Positions 28,688 through 38,921 are shown, numbered from the stretch's first letter. The stretch: 64,000 bases of DNA from Thalassospira sp. ER-Se-21-Dark (GCF_017922435.1 NZ_VDEZ01000006.1:62001-126000); one strand, 5' to 3'. The notes: generated by a model not told the origin, from the letters alone. Made by a program: numbers and translations.

Positions 28688-29231
28688 TTAAACGCCCTGC
28701 CCTCGTGGTTCTTACAGATGCCGTCACGCGCAAGCCGTTCCCGGGCAACATTCGACTAATAGCCATATAAGGTCGCCCGACCTGAATACCAGATAGTGAT
28801 AATAGAAAGACTGCTCCGCTCACAGTCAGGAAGGATGAAATGAAGTTCTTGCGCCAAATTGGGGCAGAAGGCCGCACAGCCTGAAAATAGATAAAATCAT
28901 CAGATTCTCATGGCAGGCAGAGTGACCATTCTCCGATCCGGCGTCGTATATGCCAGTACCGACTTTTCAGGCGTCAAGCACAAGACGCCGTTGTCACCTG
29001 ACAATTATAAAGCCATTCATTCGGGATGTCTGAATTTGTCATTGTCTGAGGGGTAGAAGTGCGTGACAAAGCCCCTTGCTTTAGACGATGATAGAGCAAG
29101 CCTAATATAAAAAGTATATCTTGCACCCAAATGTGCACGGGCAACCTAGAGCATCGGTTAGTAGCGATGCAGGGTTTAAGTTGGGACACGCTTGACTGAA
29201 TGGATATGATATTCGGATCGGATAACAGGAA
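28688..29231. other. intergenic stretch without recognisable gene
   Basis: About 540 bases between the divergent periplasmic protein and the GGDEF gene. Apart from a short inverted repeat AGGTCG/CGACCT (inside the run AAGGTCGCCCGACCT) I find no RNA gene, no credible coding frame and no strong promoter. It is more A+T-rich than the flanks. Confidence 0.5.
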
Positions 29232-30257
29232 GTGACAGCGACAACCAAGATCGCAAACCCACGCGACATTGCGCACAACGTTATGGCGCTCGTCAACGAG
29301 CTCAACTTGCAGCCGACGCCACAGGTTTACCATGTTTTCTACAGCTACCTGACAGACGAGGTGCCCGAACTCAGTCAGTTGATCAAGGTCTTGATCCGCA
29401 ACACGCAGGATCTTGATGAAGAGACTGTTTTCCGAATTTACCACAAGTACCTCGGCACCCACGCGATGCAACAGCATCTGAAACAGGGGGTCGAGGGGCT
29501 GCAGTCTGCTGTCGAACGTGTCGAAATGGCGGTAACGTCGGTCATGCGGGAGACGGATACTTTCTGTGGCGATATCGAGGTCGCATCACAGCATTTGCTG
29601 GCCTCGGACATCACATTGGAGGACGCCCGGTCTGTCAGCCGTGGCTTGTCGGAAAGATCCAGCAAGGCGCGCGATACATATAGCTCCTTTAACGGCAGTC
29701 TTGAGGAGTATCACAAGGAAGTTCTCAGGGTCCGTACCGAGCTTGAGCTTGTCCGCCGGGATGCCCTGACCGACACCTTGACCGGGATTGCCAACCGCAA
29801 GAATTTTGACACCTCGCTGCGCGATGCGGTCACGACGACGATGGAGTCCGGCGCGCCTCTCTCGCTTTTGATGATCGATATCGATCACTTCAAGGCGTTC
29901 AATGACAATTTCGGGCACCGTGCCGGTGACGGGGTCCTGAAGGCTGTGGCGCGGGTGCTGGTCAGTTCGACAAAGGGTGCAGACACCGTTGCCCGTTATG
30001 GTGGCGAAGAGTTTGCGATCATCCTGCCCGACACCGCGCCAGAGAACGCGGCAAAGCTCGCCAACAAGTTGCGACAGAACGTGTCAAACCAACATATTAT
30101 AAACAAAAAAACCGGCAAGGATTTCGGCAAGTTAACCGTTTCAATTGGCTTGACGGCCTATAATCTTGGAGAGAATATAATGGAGTTTGTGGACCGTGCG
30201 GACAAAGCGCTTTATATGGCAAAGCAGGACGGCAGGAACACCTGCGTCACGCAGTAG
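29232..30257 (+). CDS. soluble diguanylate cyclase (GGDEF)
   Basis: 341 residues. No membrane span. The N-terminal 170 residues are helical and coiled-coil-like; the GGDEF domain follows with DTLTGIANRKNF, DIDHFKAFNDNFGH and active site RYGGEEF. The inhibitory RxxD site is changed to KGAD, so product feedback may be absent. The GTG start has AGGA only one base upstream; the ATG at 29283 is the alternative. It makes c-di-GMP from GTP; the signal is unknown. Confidence 0.88.
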   Translation: MTATTKIANPRDIAHNVMALVNELNLQPTPQVYHVFYSYLTDEVPELSQLIKVLIRNTQDLDEETVFRIYHKYLGTHAMQQHLKQGVEGLQSAVERVEMAVTSVMRETDTFCGDIEVASQHLLASDITLEDARSVSRGLSERSSKARDTYSSFNGSLEEYHKEVLRVRTELELVRRDALTDTLTGIANRKNFDTSLRDAVTTTMESGAPLSLLMIDIDHFKAFNDNFGHRAGDGVLKAVARVLVSSTKGADTVARYGGEEFAIILPDTAPENAAKLANKLRQNVSNQHIINKKTGKDFGKLTVSIGLTAYNLGENIMEFVDRADKALYMAKQDGRNTCVTQ

Positions 30258-30474
30258 GAAGCGCTCTGGCGGACCACGTCATAACAGGGCATGAGTTAAG
30301 ACATCTCTGAGAACAGAGAGCCTAGATAAAAAAGATCAAAAAAATCAACCAAGACACCGAGCCAACACACGTGTCCTAATAGGCCGAAAAGAACAGAAAC
30401 GATGGTCTAACAATCGGGTCTGTCATGTACAACATACGTATGGTGTGCAGTGGCCTTGCAGGGCGGAGAAGCAG

Positions 30475-31509
30475 ATGAAGACACCGAACAGCGAACGTAA
30501 AATCGAGCTAGAACACAAGATTTTCAAAACGTTCGAAGAATGCCACTTTCAGAAGTCTGATATCTCAGACGAAGCTCTTTTTGTCCTGAAAATGGCAGAA
30601 GGATCGGTTGTGTCTTTGCCCCTTAAGGCGATTTGCCGCGAATTCGATATTGATCCGGAATCCAAGGATGGCGATCTGATCAGCCTGATCGACAAGTCGC
30701 TTAACTTTGTCAACGTCCTGCGCCCGGGCGACAACCTGCCGCTTGAAGTTCTGACCGGTGAAGCATCATGGGCTGTTGACGAAGATCACAAGGCGATTGC
30801 CTATAACCGTATTACCATGCAGTTGGTAACCTGGATGTCGGGGAGCGAAGAACTCATCACCGACCCGGACCAACTGATGCAGATCGCCGAGGACCCGAAC
30901 ACCAAGAAGAAGATCAACCAGGCTTTTGACGAAGTTGCCGAAAAGCTGGGGTTTGGCAAAGAAAACCGCGAAGAAGTCGTCAATCTTGTGCATCAGGTCG
31001 CCGATGAGCTGTCCTATATCGAGACGCTGCGCGTTAAGTATCGCAAGATACTGATGGTGGACCGCAAGCTCCAGGACCTTCGCCGCATCTATGCACATGA
31101 AAAAGGTGTTCTCGAAACCGTCACACAGGCTATTCGCCTGCTTGATGATGCCAAGAAGAAGTTCGAAAACACGTTTGACGAACTGGATGCCAATACCGGC
31201 GAGATCATGTCAGTTCTGCGCAACTTCACGTCGCAGCGTCAATATATCCGAAGCCAGCGTGATGACCTTTACAAACGTCTGCGCGCCTGGGAACCACTGA
31301 TCGAACAGTGGGAAGAGCTTGAACTGGAACGCGGTCCCAAGGCTGTCAATCTGGTCAAACAGACCTATCAGTTCCTGGCCCCGCGCTTCATGAAGGTCAA
31401 GCAATGGCTGCTGATGACCAAGGTGCAGGACGGTGTTTCCGAACAACACAGCTTCAAGAACGAAGACGAACGCATGGGCAAGCTCAAAGGCAAGATGATG
31501 CAGTGGTAG
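30475..31509 (+). CDS. conserved-looking cytoplasmic helical protein of unknown function
   Basis: 344 residues from the ATG at 30475 (GGAGAAGCAG upstream). No signal peptide or membrane span. The N-terminal 130 residues are mixed alpha/beta; the middle (about 185-290) is strongly charged and heptad-like (YIETLRVKYRKILMVDRKLQDLRRIY; FENTFDELDANTGEIM). No catalytic motif is visible. It is a single gene with its own strong terminator. I do not recognise the family; codon use and length support a real gene. Confidence 0.75.
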   Translation: MKTPNSERKIELEHKIFKTFEECHFQKSDISDEALFVLKMAEGSVVSLPLKAICREFDIDPESKDGDLISLIDKSLNFVNVLRPGDNLPLEVLTGEASWAVDEDHKAIAYNRITMQLVTWMSGSEELITDPDQLMQIAEDPNTKKKINQAFDEVAEKLGFGKENREEVVNLVHQVADELSYIETLRVKYRKILMVDRKLQDLRRIYAHEKGVLETVTQAIRLLDDAKKKFENTFDELDANTGEIMSVLRNFTSQRQYIRSQRDDLYKRLRAWEPLIEQWEELELERGPKAVNLVKQTYQFLAPRFMKVKQWLLMTKVQDGVSEQHSFKNEDERMGKLKGKMMQW

Positions 31510-31533
31510 CCCTGCCGCCCTGCTGGGAATAGA

Positions 31534-31566
31534 AAAAGGCGCGCTGTTCAAGCGCGCCTTTTGTGT
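31534..31566 (+). terminator. rho-independent terminator
   Basis: AAAGGCGCGC (31535-31544) with GCGCGCCTTT (31552-31561) then TTGTGTTT. The minus strand is also T-rich (CTATTCCC less so). Confidence 0.85.
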
Positions 31567-31591
31567 TTCTAAGCTGCCTTGTCGAACTGCG

Positions 31592-31924
31592 TTAGCGGGC
31601 CTTCTCACCGGTCATGGTGATTTTAAGCGCCACATGGTCATCCAAAACCGCAATCGACTTTGACGCATTTGCCGGCACGGGGACCTTGCGGTCAATGCAA
31701 TAGGCAATCATCGCAGCCGCAAGTTCTGCGCCTGCGGTTGGCACAATCAGCTTTTGACCTTCATCAGAAGTAACCGTCATACGCGCGATGACTTCCGGTT
31801 TGCGTTCCACCTCAAAGCTGCTGATCTGACCGGGCGGCAGCGCTTTGCCGGTGCGTCGACCATGGGCCAGAATTGCCTTGATCAGTTCGCCGTCCTCGAA
31901 AACGATACAGCGTATCTCGCGCAT
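31592..31924 (-). CDS. small protein of unknown function
   Basis: 110 residues: an alpha/beta protein without signal or membrane segment. Visible stretches: IRCIVFEDGELIKAILAHGRR and AAAMIAYCIDRKVPVPANASK. It is convergent with the coiled-coil gene and alone on its strand. The frame is compact and codon usage agrees with the neighbours. No family recognised. Confidence 0.6.
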   Translation of the reverse strand: MREIRCIVFEDGELIKAILAHGRRTGKALPPGQISSFEVERKPEVIARMTVTSDEGQKLIVPTAGAELAAAMIAYCIDRKVPVPANASKSIAVLDDHVALKITMTGEKAR

Positions 31925-32054
31925 GGTCGGAAATCCTCAAAACAGTTGTTTGATTACATATTGTTATGATGAAACAACAAAACAAACACCAAATTCAGGC
32001 AACGCGTTGAAATAATGCCCAAAGCACGCCCAAACGCCGCGAACAGCCACCAGA

Positions 32055-32678
32055 TCAGCTGCTTGCCAACCAGACGCCAACGCCGATCATCAATGTTCCT
32101 GCAACCCGATTGAGGATGCGCACGTTACCGCTTTTTTCAAGGAAGCGACGCAACGACCGCCCACCGGTGGCATACATCGTCATGCAAATCAGCTCGGTCA
32201 GCAGAATGATCGCAACCAGCACCGAAAGCTGTGGCGCGATGGGATGCTGCAAACTGATAAATGGCGGCAGCAGGGAAATCATAAAGGCCCAGCCCTTGGG
32301 GTTGGCAATCGCGGTCACAAAGCCCTGTGCTGCCAGCCCGGCGGCTGTTGCTGTCTTGGCACCTTCGACTTCGCCGGAAATTGCCATGCGCCCGCGTGAA
32401 CGCCACAACTGAATGCCAAGCCACGCCAGATAGGCCCCGCCGATATACTTAAACACCGCGAACACAGCCGGATATTGCAGCATGATCGCCGCCACGCCCA
32501 GTGCCGAGGCAACCACAACAATGCCCACACCGATCAGTTCACCCACCATCATCCAGAGTGTGCGTTTCAGGCCGATTGTCATGCCCAGGGTCAGCGCAAG
32601 TGTCATGCACATACCCGGCGTAATGGAGACAAAGAAGGCCGTGGGGATGAAGGCCCCGATCAACGACAAACTCAGCAT
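32055..32678 (-). CDS. LysE/RhtB-family amino-acid exporter
   Basis: 207 residues with six membrane spans; signature ITPGMCMTLALTLGMTIGLKRTLWMMVGELIG near the start and FVTAIANPKGWAFMISLLPPF in the middle are classic LysE/RhtB features. Members export amino acids or homoserine lactones by proton exchange. A perfect palindrome lies 120 bp upstream of its start. Confidence 0.92.
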   Translation of the reverse strand: MLSLSLIGAFIPTAFFVSITPGMCMTLALTLGMTIGLKRTLWMMVGELIGVGIVVVASALGVAAIMLQYPAVFAVFKYIGGAYLAWLGIQLWRSRGRMAISGEVEGAKTATAAGLAAQGFVTAIANPKGWAFMISLLPPFISLQHPIAPQLSVLVAIILLTELICMTMYATGGRSLRRFLEKSGNVRILNRVAGTLMIGVGVWLASS

Positions 32679-33015
32679 AATGGTTCCTGTGGCTTGGATG
32701 GCGCTTCGCCCTGACCGTCACTATTGGGGGCGTGACGTCATCAGGGACGAAATCACTACCCGATTAGTCAAATTCCGACCAGTATCTTTTTGGTATGGCC
32801 GAAATGACATTTCGGTTGCCGTGTCGGCCCCCACCAAAACAGCATAATGGCCCGAATATCGTAACAGAAACGCACAAACCAAACCCGGCCCCGCTAAATT
32901 CCACTCAAAAAACAGACCAAAAGGTACAAAAATTACTTGACCTGAAGGGGCCCGCCGACGAAATTGGGGACGTCGCCAGCAACAGCTGGCATCCAAAGCC
33001 AATTGATGAAGACCG
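32679..33015. other. control region between lysE-like gene and leu leader
   Basis: No gene. It contains a perfect palindrome with one-base centre, CCGAAATG-A-CATTTCGG (32799-32815), and further right TTGACC at about 32934 with a weak downstream hexamer GAAATT after 17 bases, a possible promoter for the leu leader transcript. Both are tentative. Confidence 0.4.
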
Positions 33016-33162
33016 ATGACCGCAGACATTTGCAACATTGATGCATATGCCGACCGTGCCGAAGCCACCGCTTCGCGCGCGCTTGCGCTGTCTGCCCTCA
33101 ACCTAATTTCCGGTCTCCTTGGTCTAGCAGAGCTAGGCGCTCTACGACTTACTCGCCCCTGA
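33016..33162 (+). CDS. leuL: leucine-rich leader peptide of leuA (candidate attenuator peptide)
   Basis: 48 codons. The last 26 residues hold eleven leucines, many written with CTA (four times), a codon hardly used in the surrounding genes. The stop overlaps the left arm of a long-range stem, CCCCTGAGC (33156-33164) with GCTCAGGGG (33216-33224). A leucine-coded short frame placed just ahead of leuA is the known design of leu attenuation in proteobacteria: scarce charged tRNA-Leu stalls the ribosome and changes RNA folding. There is only a weak ribosome site (GAAGA), and no T-run follows the stem, so the exact mechanism is open. Confidence 0.6.
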   Translation: MTADICNIDAYADRAEATASRALALSALNLISGLLGLAELGALRLTRP

Positions 33163-33224
33163 GCGAATCATGCCGGTCCGGATCACACAAATAGCTTGTC
33201 GATCCATTTGCCGCAGCTCAGGGG
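33156..33224 (+). promoter_or_regulatory. long-range stem in the leuA leader RNA
   Basis: Perfect nine-base arms CCCCTGAGC and GCTCAGGGG enclose 51 bases. Just before it, inside the leader frame, AGAGC/GCTCT (about 33129-33143) forms an alternative small hairpin whose GAGC/GCTC bases could compete. The layout fits a switch governed by the ribosome on the leader peptide. Confidence 0.5.
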
Positions 33225-33308
33225 AAAAAGTCGCGCCAGACGGCCCGCACTCCTTCCAGACAGAATTTACATACCGGGCAAAGACCCGTTTGATCAGGAA
33301 ACAAGATA

Positions 33309-34859
33309 ATGGCTAGTGCAAACGACAATCGCGTCATCATTTTTGACACCACCCTGCGTGATGGGGAACAGTCCCCGGGTGCATCGATGACGCTTGATGA
33401 AAAGCTGCGCGTGGCGCACGCACTGGCGGAACTGAAGGTTGATGTCATCGAAGCAGGCTTTGCCATTGCGTCGAACGGCGACTTCCAGTCCGTCCATGAA
33501 ATCGCCAAGCAGGTCAAAGGACCGACCATCTGTTCGCTGGCACGTGCCGCCAAGGGCGACATCGAACGCGCGGCAGAGGCATTGGAACCGGCTGAAAACA
33601 AACGTATCCATACCTTCATCTCCACCAGCCCCTTGCATATGAAATACAAATTGCAGATGGAACCGGAACGCGTTCTGGAAAAGGTAATTGAAAGTGTGAC
33701 GCTGGCGCGCAAGTTCACCGATGATGTTGAATGGTCGGCAGAAGACGGTTCGCGTACCGAACATGACTTCCTGTGCCGTTGCGTCGAAGCGGCCATTGAT
33801 GCCGGTGCGACCACCATCAACATCCCCGATACGGTTGGCTACACCACGCCGACTGAATATGCCGAACTGATGACCATGCTGTTTAACCGCGTGCCGAACA
33901 TCGACAAGGCCATCCTGTCGGTTCACTGCCACAACGATTTGGGCATGGCGGTTGCCAACTCGATCTCGGCGGTGAATGCTGGTGCGCGTCAGATCGAATG
34001 CACGATCAATGGCCTCGGCGAACGTGCCGGTAACGCCGCACTCGAAGAAATCGTGATGGCGATCAACACCCGTAACGATGCCTTCCCGTTCACCACCGGC
34101 ATTGATACCACCAAGATCATGAACGCATCGCGTCTGGTTTCCGCTGTTTCCGGCTTTGTCGTACAGCCGAACAAGGCAATCGTTGGTGCCAATGCGTTTG
34201 CCCATGAAAGTGGAATCCATCAGGACGGCTTCCTGAAGAATTCCGAGACCTATGAAATCATGAAGCCGGAATCGATTGGCTTGAACAAATCAAGCCTGGT
34301 CATGGGCAAGCATTCCGGTCGTCATGCCTTCAAGGAAAAGCTCAAGGAACTGGGCTTTACCGATTTGGGTGATAACGCGATTGAAGATGCGTTTGCACGC
34401 TTCAAGGACTTGGCCGACAAGAAAAAAGAAGTCTATGACGATGACATCGTCGCGCTGGTCGATGACGGTATGCGCGACAACGAACATATCAAGTTTGTTG
34501 GCCTGACCGTCACCTGTGGCTCCAAAGGTCCGCAGACCGCAGAACTGGAACTGACCGTCGACGGTGAAACCCGCACGGCCAAAACCACCGGGGATGGACC
34601 GATTGATGCGACCTTTAACGCGATCAAGGAAATCTATCCGCATGACTGGCGCCTGAAGCTCTATCAGGTGCATGCCGTAACCGAGGGCACCGACGCCCAG
34701 GGCACGGTCACAGTCAAACTCGACGGCGAAGACCGTACGGTTGTCGGCAACGCATCGGATACCGATACCGTGGTTGCATCCTGCCTTGCCTATGTCACGG
34801 CAGTGAACAAGCTGATCGAAAAAAGCAAGAAAACCGCACCGGATGCGATGGCATCCTAA
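33309..34859 (+). CDS. leuA: 2-isopropylmalate synthase
   Basis: 516 residues. TIM-barrel HMGL domain with FDTTLRDGEQSPGASM at the start and metal-binding HCHNDLGMAVANS; GSGIHQDG-type segment HESGIHQDGFLKN; C-terminal LeuA regulatory domain from about residue 385 that binds leucine for feedback inhibition. It condenses acetyl-CoA with 2-oxoisovalerate, the first step to leucine. Ribosome site AGGAAAC. Preceded by a leucine-rich leader frame, followed by a strong terminator. Confidence 0.97.
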   Translation: MASANDNRVIIFDTTLRDGEQSPGASMTLDEKLRVAHALAELKVDVIEAGFAIASNGDFQSVHEIAKQVKGPTICSLARAAKGDIERAAEALEPAENKRIHTFISTSPLHMKYKLQMEPERVLEKVIESVTLARKFTDDVEWSAEDGSRTEHDFLCRCVEAAIDAGATTINIPDTVGYTTPTEYAELMTMLFNRVPNIDKAILSVHCHNDLGMAVANSISAVNAGARQIECTINGLGERAGNAALEEIVMAINTRNDAFPFTTGIDTTKIMNASRLVSAVSGFVVQPNKAIVGANAFAHESGIHQDGFLKNSETYEIMKPESIGLNKSSLVMGKHSGRHAFKEKLKELGFTDLGDNAIEDAFARFKDLADKKKEVYDDDIVALVDDGMRDNEHIKFVGLTVTCGSKGPQTAELELTVDGETRTAKTTGDGPIDATFNAIKEIYPHDWRLKLYQVHAVTEGTDAQGTVTVKLDGEDRTVVGNASDTDTVVASCLAYVTAVNKLIEKSKKTAPDAMAS

Positions 34860-34882
34860 GCAAAGCTTATTGGTTTACATGC

Positions 34883-34913
34883 AAAGGGCGGCACCTGTGC
34901 CGCCCTTTTCTTA
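34883..34913 (+). terminator. terminator of leuA
   Basis: Arms AAAGGGCGGCAC (34883-34894) and GTGCCGCCCTTT (34897-34908), then TCTT. Confidence 0.88.
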
Positions 34914-34975
34914 TGTGTGAATGGTGGCAAAGCCAACGGTGTGATAGAATTTGACACCCGTGAATGGAGTTGCCC

Positions 34976-35899
34976 ATGACCCGGCCAAGCAAAGCTCTGC
35001 GTGCGTTTCCATATGTTCTGATCGTTACGATTGCTGTGGCCCTGTCTGTTGGCATGGTGACAACCTCCACAAACGCGTTCGCACAAACGCCGACAATGCA
35101 GTCGGGTCAGCCTGTCACCGTACCGTCATTGCCCTACCCCAAAAGTGGTTTGAGGCAACGCCTGATTGCCGCCGGGAAAGCCATCCCTAGCGTTGATGAA
35201 AGCCTGCAAGCGGGTATTCCAGCTGTTTATTTCGAACCGGCTGCGGGCAATGGAGACACAAAGCCGCCTTACCCTGCCATGGTCGCCCTACCCGACTGTG
35301 ACAATCATTTTCCGGAAACGTGGATCAATATCCTGCGACAAAGCGGATACGCGGTGCTTTTGATTTCGCCCCCCGATGCCCATCCGACGCAGGATTATTG
35401 TGGTGGCGGGGAACTTCAAACGCCAAAACACGGTCTGTCCTATTGGGCATTCGATGCCATCAGCGCACTTGATTACCTTGCCGGGGTAAAATCCATTGCG
35501 CCTGAAAACATTGCCGTCTTCGGATATGGCTATGGTGCTGGCGCAGCTCAGCTGGCGATTTATCGCGATGGGCATGCCAAACACTACCAACACCGATTTA
35601 AGGCGCTTGTCGGGCTAAGGCCGCAATGTATGTCGGAAATGGACAACTTTGTGCCCAGCCTGCTTGTGGCTGTCAAAAATGATCCGTTTAACCCGCCGGC
35701 ATGGTGTGAATGGCGTATGGATCGCGACCTTTACGACGGGCGCGAACTCGTTAGATTTGAAGTCGTTGAAAGCAGCGAAATGATTGAAAAACAAACGACT
35801 CGCAAAACGTTGCAAATAGAAAACAGTCCGCTTGTAGTCTCACTGGTGACAGATTTCCTTTCTGCAATGGGCCTCTCAGAAAATATAGGACGAAATTGA
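34976..35899 (+). CDS. exported alpha/beta-hydrolase-like protein lacking the nucleophile
   Basis: 307 residues from the ATG at 34976 (GGAG six bases upstream). Signal peptide (FPYVLIVTIAVALSVGMVTT...AFAQ). The fold resembles dienelactone hydrolases: PYPAMVALPDCDNHFPETW, SGYAVLLISPPDAHPTQDYC, then the nucleophile elbow region IAVFGYGYGAGAAQLA. There the GxSxG serine is replaced by Gly (GYGYG), so ordinary esterase chemistry is unlikely. It ends 180 bp before mreB on the same strand. A structural or binding role is possible. Confidence 0.65.
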   Translation: MTRPSKALRAFPYVLIVTIAVALSVGMVTTSTNAFAQTPTMQSGQPVTVPSLPYPKSGLRQRLIAAGKAIPSVDESLQAGIPAVYFEPAAGNGDTKPPYPAMVALPDCDNHFPETWINILRQSGYAVLLISPPDAHPTQDYCGGGELQTPKHGLSYWAFDAISALDYLAGVKSIAPENIAVFGYGYGAGAAQLAIYRDGHAKHYQHRFKALVGLRPQCMSEMDNFVPSLLVAVKNDPFNPPAWCEWRMDRDLYDGRELVRFEVVESSEMIEKQTTRKTLQIENSPLVVSLVTDFLSAMGLSENIGRN

Positions 35900-36063
35900 A
35901 TTTCTCCGCCAAGACCATATTACTGATCATGTTTTTGATGCCTTATTTCAGGAAAATTACGCGCCTTAATTATTCCTCAATCCCCTGAGCAGATTATTCG
36001 TGCATCGGCTTATTCCTTACGCTATCAAAGCCGGTACATTCGCTTTTGAGATTTTACTTTTAA

Positions 36064-37122
<1,059 letters not shown>

Positions 37123-37248
37123 TAAAAAAGCGGCCTTGAATATCATCACCGGGTCGTATCCTTACTGGACGCGACTCGGTGATTTCGTTATGGTTGAATA
37201 TCCCGCACGGGATGAAGAACAACCTTTTGGGAATTCGCGGGGAATACA

Positions 37249-38244
37249 TTGGCACAGCATGGTGGTCCGCAGCAGCGTATCTTCTCGCCGTTACGCACGG
37301 CCCTTCACCGCTTCGCTTTCATACTGCTGATTTTATCGGCTTTTGGCCTGATGCTTCTGGGCAAGGCCGATACCGTTCTGATCGAGCGTATCCGCGCCGC
37401 GTCGGCTGATCTGGTATCGCCGGTGATGAACGTCATTTCCCGCCCTGCGGCCAGCATCAACGAGCTGACCGACAAGATTTACAACCTCGCCCATCTTTAC
37501 GAAGAAAACGAGCGCCTGCGCCGCGAAAACCAGCAACTGCTGGCCTGGCAGCAAGCCGCACGTAATCTGTCACATGAGAATGCCCGGCTTCGTGATCTGG
37601 CAAGCTACACCTCCCCGCCTGCCCTGCATCTGGTAACCTCCCGCGTGATTGCCGATATGGGGGGTGCCTATGCCCACAGCGTGATGATTTCCGCCGGATC
37701 GCGCGACGGCGTTGCCAAGGGGCAAGCCGTGATTTCGGACGAAGGTCTGATTGGTCGCGTTGCCGAGGCAGGGTATCAGGCGTCACGTGTTCTTTTGATC
37801 ACCGATATCAACTCTCGTGTGCCGGTCGTTGTGGAAAATTCGCGCGACCGTGCATTTCTTTCCGGTGACAACACCAACCGCCCGCTTCTGACCTTCCTGA
37901 CTGCGGATGCGGCCGTGGCACCGGGTGACCGTATTCTGACATCCGGCCATGGTGGTGCGTTCCCGCCAGGCATTCCGATCGGGGTTGTATCATCGGTTTC
38001 CGAAAATGCCGTTCGCGTTGCCCCGATGTTCCGCCGCCATCAACTGGAATATCTGCGTGTTGCTGATTACGGTCTTCAGGGCATCCTGAGCGAGGACCGC
38101 ATTCGCCAAAGCCAACCGTCCAACGATGCAAACATCACTGAAGTATCGCCGGATCTGCCTGATGGCGTCGGGATTGTTCCGGCAGGCCCGACCGGCAATG
38201 AAGGCACATCACCCTCCACCAACGCGGCAGGGGAAGCCCAGTGA
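37249..38244 (+). CDS. mreC: rod shape-determining protein MreC
   Basis: 331 residues, TTG start with GGGGAA four bases upstream. A single membrane span (about 18-40) is followed by a coiled coil (LYEENERLRRENQQLLAWQQAARN) and the beta-rich periplasmic domain with VMISAGSRDGVAKGQAVI and DRILTSGHGGAFPPGIPIGVV. It links MreB to PBP2 in the periplasm. The Pro/Ser/Asn-rich C-terminal tail of about 50 residues is unstructured. Confidence 0.95.
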   Translation: MAQHGGPQQRIFSPLRTALHRFAFILLILSAFGLMLLGKADTVLIERIRAASADLVSPVMNVISRPAASINELTDKIYNLAHLYEENERLRRENQQLLAWQQAARNLSHENARLRDLASYTSPPALHLVTSRVIADMGGAYAHSVMISAGSRDGVAKGQAVISDEGLIGRVAEAGYQASRVLLITDINSRVPVVVENSRDRAFLSGDNTNRPLLTFLTADAAVAPGDRILTSGHGGAFPPGIPIGVVSSVSENAVRVAPMFRRHQLEYLRVADYGLQGILSEDRIRQSQPSNDANITEVSPDLPDGVGIVPAGPTGNEGTSPSTNAAGEAQ

Positions 38245-38756
38245 AACCCGGCGTCTGGCATCGACTGGACATTATTGCCCGCGGCCTTTTCCCTGCCTTC
38301 AGTGTTTTCGCTCTGTTGCTGATTAATCTTCTGCCGCTCAGCGTGCCGTTGTTATCAACCGCCTCACCGGCACTGGCATTGATGGCTGTGTTTTACTGGT
38401 CGGTTAACCGCCCTGACCTTTTGACGGCTGTCACGGCCTTCCTGCTGGGCCTGTTGCAGGATCTGTTGATGGGCTTGCCGCTTGGCGTCAGTTCGCTTGT
38501 GCTCGTGCTGGTGCAGACCGGTTCGGCAAGTCAGGGGCGCTTTTTCCATAACAAGCCGTTCAGTGTGATGTGGTGGGGCTTTGCATTGGTGGCCATTCCG
38601 GCACTTTTGGTTCAGTGGCTGCTGAGTTCGGCCCTGATCGGTGCATTGTTGCCCTTCAAGGCCACCATGATCAGCTATGTGTTGACAGCTGCCTTGTTTC
38701 CGATTGTTGCCTGGGTTCTGGCGCGCGCACAAAATACCCTGTTGCGTTATGTCTAG
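38241..38756 (+). CDS. mreD: rod shape-determining protein MreD
   Basis: 171 residues, five membrane spans, GTG start overlapping the mreC stop by four bases (GTGA), which implies coupled translation. Contains DLLTAVTAFLLGLLQDLLMGLPLG, the typical MreD core. Inner-membrane member of the elongasome. Identified from both sequence pattern and position. Confidence 0.92.
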   Translation: MKPGVWHRLDIIARGLFPAFSVFALLLINLLPLSVPLLSTASPALALMAVFYWSVNRPDLLTAVTAFLLGLLQDLLMGLPLGVSSLVLVLVQTGSASQGRFFHNKPFSVMWWGFALVAIPALLVQWLLSSALIGALLPFKATMISYVLTAALFPIVAWVLARAQNTLLRYV

Positions 38757-38921
38757 GCTGCCATGCGCGATTGATGAACTGCGCAATATTGATGTTTTGG
38801 CAACGGCTACTAGCTATGATGGGGAAAGGCTGTTTTAATCCACGATCAACCGGGATAAAACGGGCCAGAAATTGAACACTCGGCCTTACGGCTACTGACG
38901 AAATACAGGTATCCAACGCCC

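Noticed and set aside
28840..28884. 14-codon frame with an AGGAAGG upstream
   Set aside because: Too short, no repeated codon of one amino acid, and no gene in a position to be controlled by it.
28974..29477. 167-codon minus-strand frame upstream of the GGDEF gene
   Set aside because: It overlaps the start of the GGDEF gene for 245 bases, has no signal or domain, and its composition is atypical.
32721..33101. 126-codon minus-strand frame between the lysE-like gene and leuA
   Set aside because: It is antisense to the leu leader region, has no ribosome site and no recognisable protein features.
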